The translations under genes were made by a program, and so were the position numbers. The notes under the pieces are model-generated. The model was not told the origin of the DNA. It did not search any database and saw nothing but the letters and a program-made list of their open reading frames with translations. Of a stretch of 64,000 bases of DNA, positions 1-8,604 are shown one piece after another. Origin of the DNA: an uncultured Collinsella sp. (GTDB taxonomy: Bacteria > Actinomycetota > Coriobacteriia > Coriobacteriales > Coriobacteriaceae); contig UQIB01000011.1 of assembly GCA_900541015.1 (NCBI GenBank), positions 1 to 64,000 of the forward strand, in the 5' to 3' direction. Position 1 is the first letter of the stretch. Each line of letters begins with the position of its first letter.

Positions 1-92
1 GTGTGGCGCAATGTAGTGGCGGCCTGCGCGATAATGGACGGGAATTACACGGAAACGTAAAGGCTTCTTAAAGAATTAGCGAGGATAGAGCT
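1..92. other. Window edge, no gene seen
   Basis: Short leader ahead of the nitroreductase gene. No complete gene, hairpin or clear promoter can be supported here. A GAGGA ribosome-binding sequence lies just before position 93. Confidence 0.5.
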
Positions 93-968
93 ATGGGCGA
101 GCAGGTTTGTATGACGGGCACCGAGTACTGCGACGGAGCTGCGGTCGTGGATACGTGCGGCTATCCGGTCGAGACTACGGGCAATGCGGTGCTGGACATT
201 TTGGAGCACCGTTCGTCCACGCGCGCTTTTGCGCGCGATGACAACGACCGTCCCGTAGCGGTGACCGACGAGCAGCGGGCGGCGATCTTACATGCGGCGA
301 GTCGCGCACCGTCGGCGGGCGCCATGATGATGTATTCCATCGTGAGCATTCGCGAGCAGGCCAGGCTGGACCGTCTGGCCGACCTTTGCGACCATCAGCC
401 CATGATCGCCAAGGCGCCCTGGGCACTTATATTTGTAGTCGACTATGCCAAGTGGATCGATCTGTTTGAGCATGTGGGCTGCTTTGAGCCCGAGTTTGCA
501 GAGCGCACGGGCAAGTCGCCCCGTCGTGCGCCGGGTCTGGGCGACTTTGCCATCGCGGCGCAGGATGCCGTGATCGCCGCCCAAAACGCCGTGGTTGCCG
601 CCGAGGCCCTGGGGCTGGGGAGCTGCTATATCGGCGATGTCATCGAGAACGCCGAGGAAGTTGCCGCGCTGCTGGATTTGCCGCCCTATACCATGCCACT
701 GTCGATGCTCATCATCGGCACGCCCCGAAAGGAGCGTCCGGCGATCGCGCATCCCGTGGTGAACCTGGTGCACGAGGAGCGCTACCGCCGTGCGGATACC
801 GCGACTATGGATGCGCAGGTGGCCGAGATGGATGCGATGTTTCGCCCGCACGCCCGCGAGGTGGGCGAGCGCGTGGTGGATATCTACACCCGCAAACATA
901 CCAGTCCCTTTATGGCCGAGATGAGCCGCTCCATGGAATGGTGGTTCAAAAACTGGCTTGGAAAATGA
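93..968 (+). CDS. Nitroreductase-family FMN oxidoreductase
   Basis: A 291-residue cytosolic protein of the nitroreductase family, whose members bind FMN and use NAD(P)H to reduce nitro compounds, quinones or flavins. Visible family features are the FMN phosphate-binding RSSTRAF segment (residues 40-46), the APSAGAM turn (72-78) and GLGSCYIGD near residue 175, which normally sits over the flavin. It carries about 60 residues more than minimal nitroreductases at the C-terminus, with charged and aromatic residues (EWWFKNW near the end). The ATG at 93 follows GAGGA with good spacing; a second ATG at 111 is possible. The gene stands alone and ends directly before a class I palindrome. The physiological substrate cannot be inferred. 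Confidence 0.85.
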   Translation: MGEQVCMTGTEYCDGAAVVDTCGYPVETTGNAVLDILEHRSSTRAFARDDNDRPVAVTDEQRAAILHAASRAPSAGAMMMYSIVSIREQARLDRLADLCDHQPMIAKAPWALIFVVDYAKWIDLFEHVGCFEPEFAERTGKSPRRAPGLGDFAIAAQDAVIAAQNAVVAAEALGLGSCYIGDVIENAEEVAALLDLPPYTMPLSMLIIGTPRKERPAIAHPVVNLVHEERYRRADTATMDAQVAEMDAMFRPHAREVGERVVDIYTRKHTSPFMAEMSRSMEWWFKNWLGK

Positions 969-970
969 CG

Positions 971-1003
971 GGTGTGACAAAGGGACAGTCCCTTTGCCAC
1001 ACC
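971..1003. repeat. Class I dispersed palindrome (copy 1)
   Basis: Near-perfect inverted repeat with arms GGTGTGACAAAGGGA and TCCCTTTGCCACACC around a short CAG centre. It starts two bases after the nitroreductase stop codon. Related copies lie at 14436, 23828, 25377 and 27343, and a split copy flanks the adhesin island. It could act as a terminator stem but has no T-run. Confidence 0.8.
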
Positions 1004-1086
1004 CCATATCACCGCGGTGACCTAAAGGCCGTATAAATGTTTGTCTAGCTGGGAAAACGGTGCCATTCAAACATGGGCCGATTACC

Positions 1087-1092
1087 TATAAT
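1087..1092 (+). promoter_or_regulatory. Possible -10 box for kup
   Basis: A perfect TATAAT lies 36 bp before the kup start codon. No good -35 box is visible at the usual spacing (CATTCA at 17 bp is poor), so this is a weak promoter call. No potassium or c-di-AMP riboswitch structure is recognisable in the short leader. Confidence 0.35.
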
Positions 1093-1127
1093 CCCCTCGA
1101 ACGTTAAAGTTGGGAGGAAACCGGCTT

Positions 1128-3155
1128 ATGGAACAAAAGGCCAAGGAGGCAGCTTCGCACGCTGCGATTCCTGTGAGCATCTCGGCGATGCTCGTCACGC
1201 TGGGCGTGGTGTATGGCGATATCGGCACCAGCCCCATGTATGTAACCAAGGCGCTCGTCGCCGGCAACGGCGGCATCGGAAGCGTCACGGAGGAGTTCGT
1301 GCTCGGCGCGCTCTCCCTTGTCGTGTGGACGGTCACGCTGCTGACGACCGTCAAGTACGTGCTGATCTCGCTGCGCGCCGACAACCACGGCGAAGGCGGC
1401 ATCTTTGCCCTGTACAGCTTGGTCAAGCGTTGTGGCAAGTGGCTCATCATCCCCGCTATGCTGGGCGGCGCCGCGCTGCTCGCCGATGGCATCCTCACAC
1501 CTGCCGTTACCGTGACTACGGCTATTGAGGGCCTACGCACCATCCCGGCGGTTCATGCCGTGCTCGGTGACGACCAGGGCCGCGTTGTCGCCATCACGCT
1601 CGCCATCATCATCGTACTCTTCTTGGTGCAGCGCATCGGCACGGCCAAGATCGGCCGCGCCTTTGGTCCCATCATGACGCTGTGGTTTTTGTTCCTGGGC
1701 GGTACGGGTCTGTTCTTTGTCCTTCAGCATCCCACGGTGCTGCTGTGCCTCAATCCGCTGCGTGGCATCGGCTTTCTGCTGAGCCCCAACAACCATGCGG
1801 GCATCATGATCTTGGGCAGCTGCTTCCTCGCCACCACCGGTGCCGAGGCACTCTACTCCGACATGGGCCATGTGGGGCGCGGCAATATCTACGCTACCTG
1901 GCCGTTCGTTAAGTGCTGCCTGCTGCTGTCCTACATGGGCCAGGGCGCGTGGCTCATCAACAACGCCGGCAACGCGGAGCTCATGGGTATCGCCGACCTC
2001 AACCCCTTCTACCAGATGCTCGCCCCGGGCCTGCGTCCCTTTGCCGTCGGCCTTTCCACCGTCGCGGCCATCATTGCCTCGCAGGCGCTCATCACCGGCG
2101 CCTTCTCGCTGGTATCCGAGGCCAGCCGCCTGGACCTCATGCCTCACATGCAGGTCTTCTATCCTGCCGAGACCAAGGGCCAGCTCTACATCCCCATGGT
2201 CAACAACGTCATGCTCGTGGGCTGCGTCATCGTGGTGCTGCTGTTCCAGAACTCGGCGCACATGGAGGCCGCATACGGTCTGGCCATTACGCTCACCATG
2301 ATGTGCACGACGCTGCTGCTCTTCTTCTATCTGCATGTGGAGCGCAAGCTCAAGGTTGCGCCGTGGATCTTCGTCGCATTCTTCCTCATGCTCGAGGGCT
2401 TCTTCTTTGTGAGCTCGCTCACCAAGTTCTTCCATGGCGGCTACTTCACCATCCTTATGGCCGCGCTCATCATGAGCATCATGGTGTGCTGGTACAACGG
2501 CACGGCGGTCGAGCAGCGCCAGTTTACGCTGCTGCCGCTGCGCAGCTACCTGCCGCAGCTCAAGCGCCTGCGCGACGACGACCGTTACGAGCGCATGAGC
2601 GACAACGTCGTGTACCTGACCAAGGACACCCATACCGACTACATCGACCGCGATATCGTCTATTCGATCTTGGACAAGCATCCCAAGCGTGCCCGCGCCT
2701 GGTGGTTCGTGAATGTCGAGACCATGGACGAACCGCACACCTTTGCCTATTCGGTCGAGACGTTCGGCACCGACTACGTGTTCCGCGTGCACCTGTACCT
2801 GGGCTACAAGATCAACCAGCGCGTCAATGCCTACCTGCGTCAGGTTGTTCAGGACCTGGCTGCCACCGGCGAGCTGCCGCCGCAGACGCATGACTACTCG
2901 GTCTACAAGGATCCGGGTAACATCGGCACGTTCAAGTTCGTCCTGATCCGTAAGCTTCTGGCGCCCGAAAGCGATGTGGAGCCCAGCGAGCGTACGGCCA
3001 TCACGCTCAAGTACATCATTCGCCGCGCCGCCGGCACGCCCGCGCGTTGGTACGGCCTGGAGAACTCCAACGTGAGCTTTGAGTACGTGCCGCTGTTCAC
3101 CAAGTTCAAGGCCGTGAACAAGATGCAGCGCCTGGCTCCCAACGAGCGGCCGTAG
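1128..3155 (+). CDS. kup: Kup-family potassium uptake protein
   Basis: A 675-residue integral membrane K+/H+ symporter of the KUP/HAK/KT family. The first membrane segment carries the family motif GVVYGDIGTSPMY (residues 26-38). About twelve hydrophobic segments follow up to near residue 450, then a soluble C-terminal domain of about 220 residues, the usual length and plan. The ATG at 1128 follows GGAGG at optimal spacing; an upstream in-frame TTG at 1110 lacks one. A small membrane protein gene and a KdpDE-like two-component pair lie downstream, so this region appears devoted to potassium homeostasis, although the K+-ATPase genes usually paired with KdpDE are absent from the window. Confidence 0.95.
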   Translation: MEQKAKEAASHAAIPVSISAMLVTLGVVYGDIGTSPMYVTKALVAGNGGIGSVTEEFVLGALSLVVWTVTLLTTVKYVLISLRADNHGEGGIFALYSLVKRCGKWLIIPAMLGGAALLADGILTPAVTVTTAIEGLRTIPAVHAVLGDDQGRVVAITLAIIIVLFLVQRIGTAKIGRAFGPIMTLWFLFLGGTGLFFVLQHPTVLLCLNPLRGIGFLLSPNNHAGIMILGSCFLATTGAEALYSDMGHVGRGNIYATWPFVKCCLLLSYMGQGAWLINNAGNAELMGIADLNPFYQMLAPGLRPFAVGLSTVAAIIASQALITGAFSLVSEASRLDLMPHMQVFYPAETKGQLYIPMVNNVMLVGCVIVVLLFQNSAHMEAAYGLAITLTMMCTTLLLFFYLHVERKLKVAPWIFVAFFLMLEGFFFVSSLTKFFHGGYFTILMAALIMSIMVCWYNGTAVEQRQFTLLPLRSYLPQLKRLRDDDRYERMSDNVVYLTKDTHTDYIDRDIVYSILDKHPKRARAWWFVNVETMDEPHTFAYSVETFGTDYVFRVHLYLGYKINQRVNAYLRQVVQDLAATGELPPQTHDYSVYKDPGNIGTFKFVLIRKLLAPESDVEPSERTAITLKYIIRRAAGTPARWYGLENSNVSFEYVPLFTKFKAVNKMQRLAPNERP

Positions 3156-3224
3156 TCGACGCTCGAGGTTTGTCTGCGAACGGGCGGGCTTGTATTGACG
3201 GGGATTGAGTCCTGGGAGGAAACC

Positions 3225-3419
3225 ATGGATGCAAAGGTGCTTGACGGTTGCGATCTTGCGACCGAGCTGGTGCGTGAGGTACGCGCCGATGCTGCCGAAG
3301 ATCGGTTCTTTACGAATCGGGCCAACATGGACATGGCCGACCGCGTGATTTCGATCGTGGTGACGGTGCTTGTCGCGGCGTGCGTGTGCGCACTGCTCGC
3401 GCACGTGCTGTTTGTCTAA
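3225..3419 (+). CDS. Small single-pass membrane protein
   Basis: A 64-residue protein of unknown function between kup and the KdpD-like gene. The ATG at 3225 follows GGAGG at ideal spacing. The N-terminal half is polar and acidic; the C-terminal half is one hydrophobic helix (ISIVVTVLVAACVCALLAHV) ending at the membrane, so the tail is very short. It resembles in size the small accessory subunits of potassium systems (KdpF-like) but is longer at the N-terminus and has no recognisable signature. A strong terminator follows it, so it probably shares the kup transcript. Role inferred only from position. Confidence 0.6.
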   Translation: MDAKVLDGCDLATELVREVRADAAEDRFFTNRANMDMADRVISIVVTVLVAACVCALLAHVLFV

Positions 3420-3450
3420 CGTCCGCAGGTTGCAAAGGCTTTACACTTGG

Positions 3451-3510
3451 AACCACCACAAGGGGAAACCACCACAAAGGTGCCTGTCCCCTTTGTGGTG
3501 GTTTTTGTTT
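3451..3510 (+). terminator. Intrinsic terminator with duplicated 5' arm
   Basis: Perfect 15-bp arms at 3466-3480 and 3490-3504 (AAACCACCACAAAGG and its complement) close a 9-nt loop and run into a T-rich tail. A near-copy of the 5' arm (AACCACCACAAGGGG, 3451-3465) sits directly upstream and could pair with the same 3' arm, so two alternative hairpins are possible. The loop contains a GGGGACAGG-type core on the complementary strand, linking it to the other palindromes in this window. Confidence 0.75.
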
Positions 3511-3532
3511 TTGAGAGAGGGGCGGAACGCTG

Positions 3533-5158
3533 ATGGACGTCCGTACGGACGGCGATATTGCCGATAGCTTTTGGTGGCGGCGCACAACGCTGACGCGCCG
3601 CACTCCTCTGTATGACGCCTGCGTATCGGTGGGGCTGCTGGTCGCGGCGACGATTGTGGGCGCGCTGCTCGACCATCCGGGTCTCGCGCCGAGCATCATG
3701 ATCGTCTATGTGTTCGCCGTTCAGCTGTGCGCATTCTTTACCTGCAGTCGCCTGTATTGCTTGCTGAGCTCGGCTGCCGCCGTGGCGCTCTACAACTTCT
3801 TGTTTGTCGACCCGCGCTACTTGCTGTCGTTTATCGACCGCGGCTATCCCGGCATGTTCTTCATCATGTTTGTGGTCTCGCTTGTGTCGAGCTCGATTGC
3901 CTTGGCCCTGCGTCGCGCTTTGGCACAGGCTGCCGCCAGCGACCGCCGCACGCATATGGTGCTCGAGACCAATCGCATGTTGCAGCGCTGCGCCGACGAG
4001 CAGCAGATCGTTCACGCCATGGCCACGCAGCTGGCGCGTCTTTCGGGCTGTCCGGTCGTGTGGTACAGCGCCGACGCCGAGGGCGACGACCTGCTGCCGC
4101 GTGCGACATACACGGCCGTGGGCGATGCCGCGCCGGTGCACGAGCTGGCGCCGCAGATGCCACCGCGGCTCTCGGCGTCCGCCTATGTGGGAACGCCGCT
4201 CGATGCTACGTTCGGCGGCTCGGCGTTTTATGGCATCTACCTGACGGTTCGCACAGGCGACGGCTTCGCGCGCTCGGGCGACCCCGCCTCGGTGGTGGGC
4301 GTGCTGGCTATCGTTGCCGAGCCCGACGTGCTGACGCACGAGGAGCGGACACTTGCCGATGCTATCGTGAGCGAAGGCGAGCTGGCGCTCGATCGCGCCC
4401 GCGCCATGGAGGCCCGCGAGGAGGCGGCGGTGCTTGCCAAAAATGAGCAGCTGCGCGCCAACCTGCTGCGCTCCATCTCGCACGACCTGCGCACGCCGCT
4501 CACCAGTATTTCGGGTAATGCCGATGTGCTGCTCGACCAGGGCTCGACCGGCACCGCCGTGCTCGACGCCCAAACGCGCCGCGGCCTGCTCTTGTCCATT
4601 CGCTCGGATGCGCAATGGCTCAACGCCACCGTCGAGAACCTGCTCGCCATCACCAAGCTCGAGGGCGGCGGTATGCGCCTGTCGACCACGCTCGAGCTCA
4701 TGGACGATATCGTGGAGGAGGCGCTGCGCCACGTGAACCCTGCCGTGCGCGAGCACGACCTTAAGGTGGTGGCGTGCGATGAGCCGGCGCTCGTCAACGT
4801 CGATGCGCGCCTGATGGTGCAGCTGGTGGTCAATCTGGTGAACAACGCCATCACCTATACGCCCGCAGGCTCGCATATCATGATTTCGATTAGCGTCGAC
4901 GATGGACGCGTGGCGTGCTCGGTGGCCGATGACGGCCCGGGCATTGCGCCCGAGGACCGCGAGCGAATCTTTGAGTCGTTCTACACCGCCAACCACGGTC
5001 TTGCCGACAGCCATCGCAGCGTGGGCCTGGGTCTTTCGCTCTGCCGCTCCATTGCGCTGGCGCATGGCGGTAGCATAGAGGTTGCCGCGGCGGACCCGCA
5101 CGGCTCGGTCTTTACGATTGAGCTTCCCGTCGCCGACGTTTCGTTTGATAAGGAGTAG
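3533..5158 (+). CDS. KdpD-like sensor histidine kinase lacking the N-terminal KdpD domain
   Basis: A 541-residue membrane kinase. Residues about 25-125 form a four-helix DUF4118 membrane module including the KdpD-type YNFLFVDPRY turn. A GAF-like region follows (about 140-290), then HisKA with the phospho-acceptor histidine at 317 (SISHDLRTPLT), then a HATPase_c domain with an NNAITYTPAG N-box and DDGPGIA and GLGLSL G-boxes. Full-length KdpD (about 890 residues) has an N-terminal Walker-A/UspA-like sensory region that is missing here. The response regulator gene starts 4 bp downstream. By family it would sense K+ limitation or osmotic state; with no kdpFABC nearby, kup is a plausible target (inference). 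Confidence 0.88.
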   Translation: MDVRTDGDIADSFWWRRTTLTRRTPLYDACVSVGLLVAATIVGALLDHPGLAPSIMIVYVFAVQLCAFFTCSRLYCLLSSAAAVALYNFLFVDPRYLLSFIDRGYPGMFFIMFVVSLVSSSIALALRRALAQAAASDRRTHMVLETNRMLQRCADEQQIVHAMATQLARLSGCPVVWYSADAEGDDLLPRATYTAVGDAAPVHELAPQMPPRLSASAYVGTPLDATFGGSAFYGIYLTVRTGDGFARSGDPASVVGVLAIVAEPDVLTHEERTLADAIVSEGELALDRARAMEAREEAAVLAKNEQLRANLLRSISHDLRTPLTSISGNADVLLDQGSTGTAVLDAQTRRGLLLSIRSDAQWLNATVENLLAITKLEGGGMRLSTTLELMDDIVEEALRHVNPAVREHDLKVVACDEPALVNVDARLMVQLVVNLVNNAITYTPAGSHIMISISVDDGRVACSVADDGPGIAPEDRERIFESFYTANHGLADSHRSVGLGLSLCRSIALAHGGSIEVAAADPHGSVFTIELPVADVSFDKE

Positions 5159-5162
5159 CGCT

Positions 5163-5876
5163 GTGCCGAACTCTGCCGTAAAACCGCTCATCTTGGTCGT
5201 TGAGGACGATCCCGCCGTCCGCAACCTTATCGTCGCCGCGCTCGAGGCGCACGGTTTGCGCCATATGGCTGTGGAGACCGCCCACGCCGCCATCGCCGCC
5301 GCTTCGTCGCAGGCGCCGAGCATTGTGCTGCTCGATCTGGGCCTGCCCGATATGGACGGCGTCAAGGTGGTGGAGTCGGTGCGCGCGTGGTCGGGCATGC
5401 CGATCATCGTGGTTTCGGCGCGCAGCGAGGACGCGGACAAGATCCGAGCGCTCGATGCCGGCGCCGATGACTACCTGACTAAGCCGTTTTCGGTCGAGGA
5501 GCTGCTCGCGCGCATTCGCACCACGCTCAGGCGCCTTTCGTATGCGCAGGCGGGCGGTGTTGTCTCCGAGGGCTCGTTCGATACCGGCGAGTTGCATATC
5601 GATTTTGATGCCGGCATCGCCACGATGGATGGCGAGGAACTGCATCTGACGCCGATCGAGTATAAGCTCCTGTGCCTGCTGGCACACAACGCCGACAAGG
5701 TACTGACGCACCAGTTTATCCTGCACGAGATTTGGGGCACGGCAACTAAGAGCGACCTGGCGAGCCTGCGCGTCTTTATGGGCACGCTGCGCAAGAAGAT
5801 TGAGTCCGACCCCGCGCACCCGCGCTATATCCAGACGCACGTGGGTATCGGCTATCGCCTGGTCACCCAAGGCTAG
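5163..5876 (+). CDS. KdpE-like OmpR-family response regulator
   Basis: A 237-residue response regulator: receiver domain at residues 1-120 with phospho-acceptor Asp58 (LLDLGLPDMDG) and the conserved Lys in DDYLTKPF, then a winged-helix DNA-binding domain (LTPIEYKLLCLLAHN, then HVGIGYRL near the end). The start is GTG at 5163, 4 bp after the kinase stop, with AAGGAG inside the end of the kinase gene, so the two are translationally coupled. Sequence around the helix-turn-helix matches KdpE best. Likely output is potassium transport genes; nearby kup is the obvious candidate. Confidence 0.9.
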   Translation: MPNSAVKPLILVVEDDPAVRNLIVAALEAHGLRHMAVETAHAAIAAASSQAPSIVLLDLGLPDMDGVKVVESVRAWSGMPIIVVSARSEDADKIRALDAGADDYLTKPFSVEELLARIRTTLRRLSYAQAGGVVSEGSFDTGELHIDFDAGIATMDGEELHLTPIEYKLLCLLAHNADKVLTHQFILHEIWGTATKSDLASLRVFMGTLRKKIESDPAHPRYIQTHVGIGYRLVTQG

Positions 5877-5900
5877 ATCGCCAACCACCATCCCAATATG

Positions 5901-5967
5901 AGTTGCGGTGAAATACGGTCTAAATTTGCCTAATTCCAGGCAAAGCAGTCCGTATTCCACCGCAACT
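5901..5967. terminator. Long nested palindrome between convergent genes
   Basis: Outer arms AGTTGCGGTGAAATACGG and its near-complement (5950-5967) enclose a second hairpin (TTTGCCT paired with AGGCAAA). It sits between the convergent ends of the response regulator and the rRNA methyltransferase genes and probably terminates both. T-runs are weak, so the terminator role is inferred from position. Confidence 0.65.
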
Positions 5968-5970
5968 TTG

Positions 5971-8529
5971 TTATTTGCCTTTGGGCTTGCTGGCGTAGAA
6001 CTTCTTCTTTTTAGGTTTGCCGGCGGGGGAGGGTTTGCCGTTGCCGCGCGGTCCTCGGTCTCCGGCCTGCGCGTGCGCGGGCACTGCCGCGCGAGGTTTA
6101 CGGGCCTCGGGGTTGCGCAGCTCCTCGGTTCGCTCGGCAATCTCCTCGGCGCTAAAGCCGACCTCGGCCATGGCGTCCTCAATGGGCAGGCGGCGCACGA
6201 TATAGCAGTGGTGCACCTTCTGGTTGCGCGCGAAATCCTCGGGGATGGTCTGCGCCGTAATGTCCTCCAACACCACGCCCGCGCGGGCGAGCTTGCGTGT
6301 CTCGGGGCGGAAGCCGCGCAGGTTGCAGCTAAAGATGGCATGTCCGCCCTGTGCGAGCAGGCGAGATACGCCGGCCAAAAGCTCAACATGGTCGCGCTGG
6401 ACATCCCAGGTGCGGCGGCCCATCTTGGACGAGTTCGAAAACGTGGGCGGGTCGACAAAAATCAGGTCCCAGCGGTTGCGCGTCTGGCGCTGGTCACGAA
6501 TCCAGGCAAGCACGTCATCGCGCACAAAGTGATGCTGCGGGCCAACAAAGCCGTTCTGGCGCATGTTGCGCTCGGCCCAGTCCAGGTAGGTGTTGGAAAG
6601 GTCGACCGTCACGGTCTCCTCGACGCCGCCGTCTGCCGCATAGCAGGTGGCGGTGCCGGTGTAGGCGAACAGGTTGAGGAAGCGGCGTGCCTGTTTGGCG
6701 TGCTCGCGCACCAGGTTGCGGGTGACGCGGTGGTCCAGGAAGATGCCCACATCCAGATAGTCGTCAAAGTTGACGGCAAAGGTAAGGCCGCCCTCTTCGA
6801 TGAGCGGCAGGCGACGGCGCGCGATGTTGACACGCTCGCCCGATCCGCCCTTGCCGGCACCCTGCTTGCCGTACTGCGAGCCGCCGCGCGAACGCATGCG
6901 GGCCTTGGCGTGCACATGCTCGGCGGGAACATCTAGGATGCGCGGCGCGATGGCCAAGATGTCGAGCATGCGGGCCTGGGCCAGCATGGGATCGATGGTC
7001 TTGGGCGCGGCGTATTCGGCGATGACGAGCCAGCGTCCCGGCGTCTGCGGGCAGCCTTCGTACAGGTCAATGGCGGCGGAGTAGTCGGGCAGGTCGGCAT
7101 CGTAGACGCGGTAGCAGCTCACGCCCTCGCGCTTTGCCCACTTGCGACGCAGGCGGGCGTTCTTGCGCAGGCGGTTGGCGAACTGCTCGGACTCGGGGAT
7201 GAGCACGGGCAGCGGCTTGCCGTCGCCCAGGTCGAGCGTGGCGGCAGGTTCGGGCATGGGAGTGTCGGCGGCTTCGTCTTGAGCGTCTGCGGTCTGCTGT
7301 TCGGCATCTGCGCTGGTCGCAGCTTCGAATGCCGCGGTGGCGTGGTCGAGCGAGGGCCAGACCTCAAGAGCCGCCTCCTCGTTATTGGGCATGACGGCGA
7401 TGGAGCGCGCAGGCTCGGCATGGAGCGCGCGGGCCATAAGGCCATCGCGGGCGAGCGTGGCGACCGGCGCGGCGGTAAGCTCGGGCGCGCGGCGCAGCTC
7501 GCCGACCAGCGTCATGGCGTCGTGCATGAGCGAAAGCGGGGTCTCGGTGGTGTCTGCGACTACGGCGGCGCCGGCGACAGCGCCTGCATGGTCCAGCACG
7601 GTGGCTGGTTTGGCAGCGCAGAAGTCGACGAAACGCTTGTAGCCGGCGCACTTGATCATACGCTCGGCAGTCTTGCGGGCGGCGGGGTCGATGTCTACGG
7701 CCACGATGCGCGCCTGGCGCTCGCGCGCCGTCGCCTCGCGCTCGCGCGCCTCGGCAAGCAGTTGTTCCCATAGGTCGGCATCATGCAGCTGCCAGCCCTC
7801 AAAACCCCAGTGCTTGCGTGCGGCACCCGGGGCGCGGTCGGTCAGGATATTCACAGCCTCCAGCAGCAGACCGCCGCCGGCGCACGAGGCATCGATCAGC
7901 GTGGGCAGGGCTTCATTCTCGTAATCATCGGCCGTCAGCTCGCGCTCGCACAGTGCGGTCCAGCCGACCTGCGCCAGCACCAGAGCGGCGTAGTCGGGGC
8001 GCAGCACGTGCGCGCCCTCGCCGGCACGGGTCGCCGCGGGCGGCAGGCGCTTGAACAGCGGGTCGCCCGAAAGGTCCAGGCTGATGCTCGCACGGCGCTG
8101 GCGCAACGAAAGCAGTAGGTGAACATCGGGGTCGGCGGCATCGACGTCGGCGCGACGGCCCGTGGTCTCGGCCAGGCGGTCGCACAATGCGTCCTTGGCG
8201 CGCAGAGCCGAGAAGCGCGTGTTGCGCAGCTGCTCGGTCACGCCGCGGGCGGTAATGGCGATGGTGGCGCCGGGGCGGACGATGCTCTCCCAGGCGATGT
8301 CGTAAACGCCATCGTACAGCTCATCGGCATTCTGCGCCTCAAAGCGCCCGAGCACCACGAACACGCGGCTCGCCAGGCGCGACCACAGACAGGCGCGGTA
8401 GCCTTCTTCGAGCTCGCCCTCAAACGTGGCGCGGCCCTTCAGCCGGCGAACATGCGAAAGCCCGAGGCGTTTAAGCTCATCGGCGAGTGCGGACTCAAAG
8501 CCTTCGGGGCAGCTTGCGTAAAATTCCAT
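5971..8529 (-). CDS. rlmL: RlmKL-type 23S rRNA methyltransferase with degenerate RlmL half
   Basis: An 852-residue fusion related to E. coli RlmKL (702 residues), which methylates 23S rRNA at G2445 (RlmL half) and G2069 (RlmK half). Order: ferredoxin-like/THUMP region (1-170), RlmL-like Rossmann domain (about 185-400), an alanine/glutamate-rich linker, then RlmK (about 460-790). The RlmK half is intact, with FAYTGTATCYAADGG and the catalytic-region motif VDPPTFSNS. In the RlmL half the SAM-binding DPMCGSGT motif reads DASCAGGG and the catalytic NPPYG is absent, with VADTTET in the region where it is expected. The start ATG at 8529 begins MEFYASCPEGFE, the usual N-terminus. RlmK activity is likely; RlmL activity doubtful. 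Confidence 0.88.
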   Translation of the reverse strand: MEFYASCPEGFESALADELKRLGLSHVRRLKGRATFEGELEEGYRACLWSRLASRVFVVLGRFEAQNADELYDGVYDIAWESIVRPGATIAITARGVTEQLRNTRFSALRAKDALCDRLAETTGRRADVDAADPDVHLLLSLRQRRASISLDLSGDPLFKRLPPAATRAGEGAHVLRPDYAALVLAQVGWTALCERELTADDYENEALPTLIDASCAGGGLLLEAVNILTDRAPGAARKHWGFEGWQLHDADLWEQLLAEAREREATARERQARIVAVDIDPAARKTAERMIKCAGYKRFVDFCAAKPATVLDHAGAVAGAAVVADTTETPLSLMHDAMTLVGELRRAPELTAAPVATLARDGLMARALHAEPARSIAVMPNNEEAALEVWPSLDHATAAFEAATSADAEQQTADAQDEAADTPMPEPAATLDLGDGKPLPVLIPESEQFANRLRKNARLRRKWAKREGVSCYRVYDADLPDYSAAIDLYEGCPQTPGRWLVIAEYAAPKTIDPMLAQARMLDILAIAPRILDVPAEHVHAKARMRSRGGSQYGKQGAGKGGSGERVNIARRRLPLIEEGGLTFAVNFDDYLDVGIFLDHRVTRNLVREHAKQARRFLNLFAYTGTATCYAADGGVEETVTVDLSNTYLDWAERNMRQNGFVGPQHHFVRDDVLAWIRDQRQTRNRWDLIFVDPPTFSNSSKMGRRTWDVQRDHVELLAGVSRLLAQGGHAIFSCNLRGFRPETRKLARAGVVLEDITAQTIPEDFARNQKVHHCYIVRRLPIEDAMAEVGFSAEEIAERTEELRNPEARKPRAAVPAHAQAGDRGPRGNGKPSPAGKPKKKKFYASKPKGK

Positions 8530-8604
8530 GGGTGACCTCTCTGGTTGCGTCGCTCCATTATATGATGGATGCTTCGTTTGCCCTTATCCTCGAAAGGAAC
8601 CCAT

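Noticed and set aside
969..1127. A c-di-AMP or potassium riboswitch before kup
   Set aside because: The gap is short, partly taken by a class I palindrome, and no known riboswitch core was recognised.
3416..5440. A 674-codon open frame on the minus strand
   Set aside because: It lies antisense to the well-supported kinase and regulator genes; its translation is low in recognisable motifs and arises from GC-rich codon bias.
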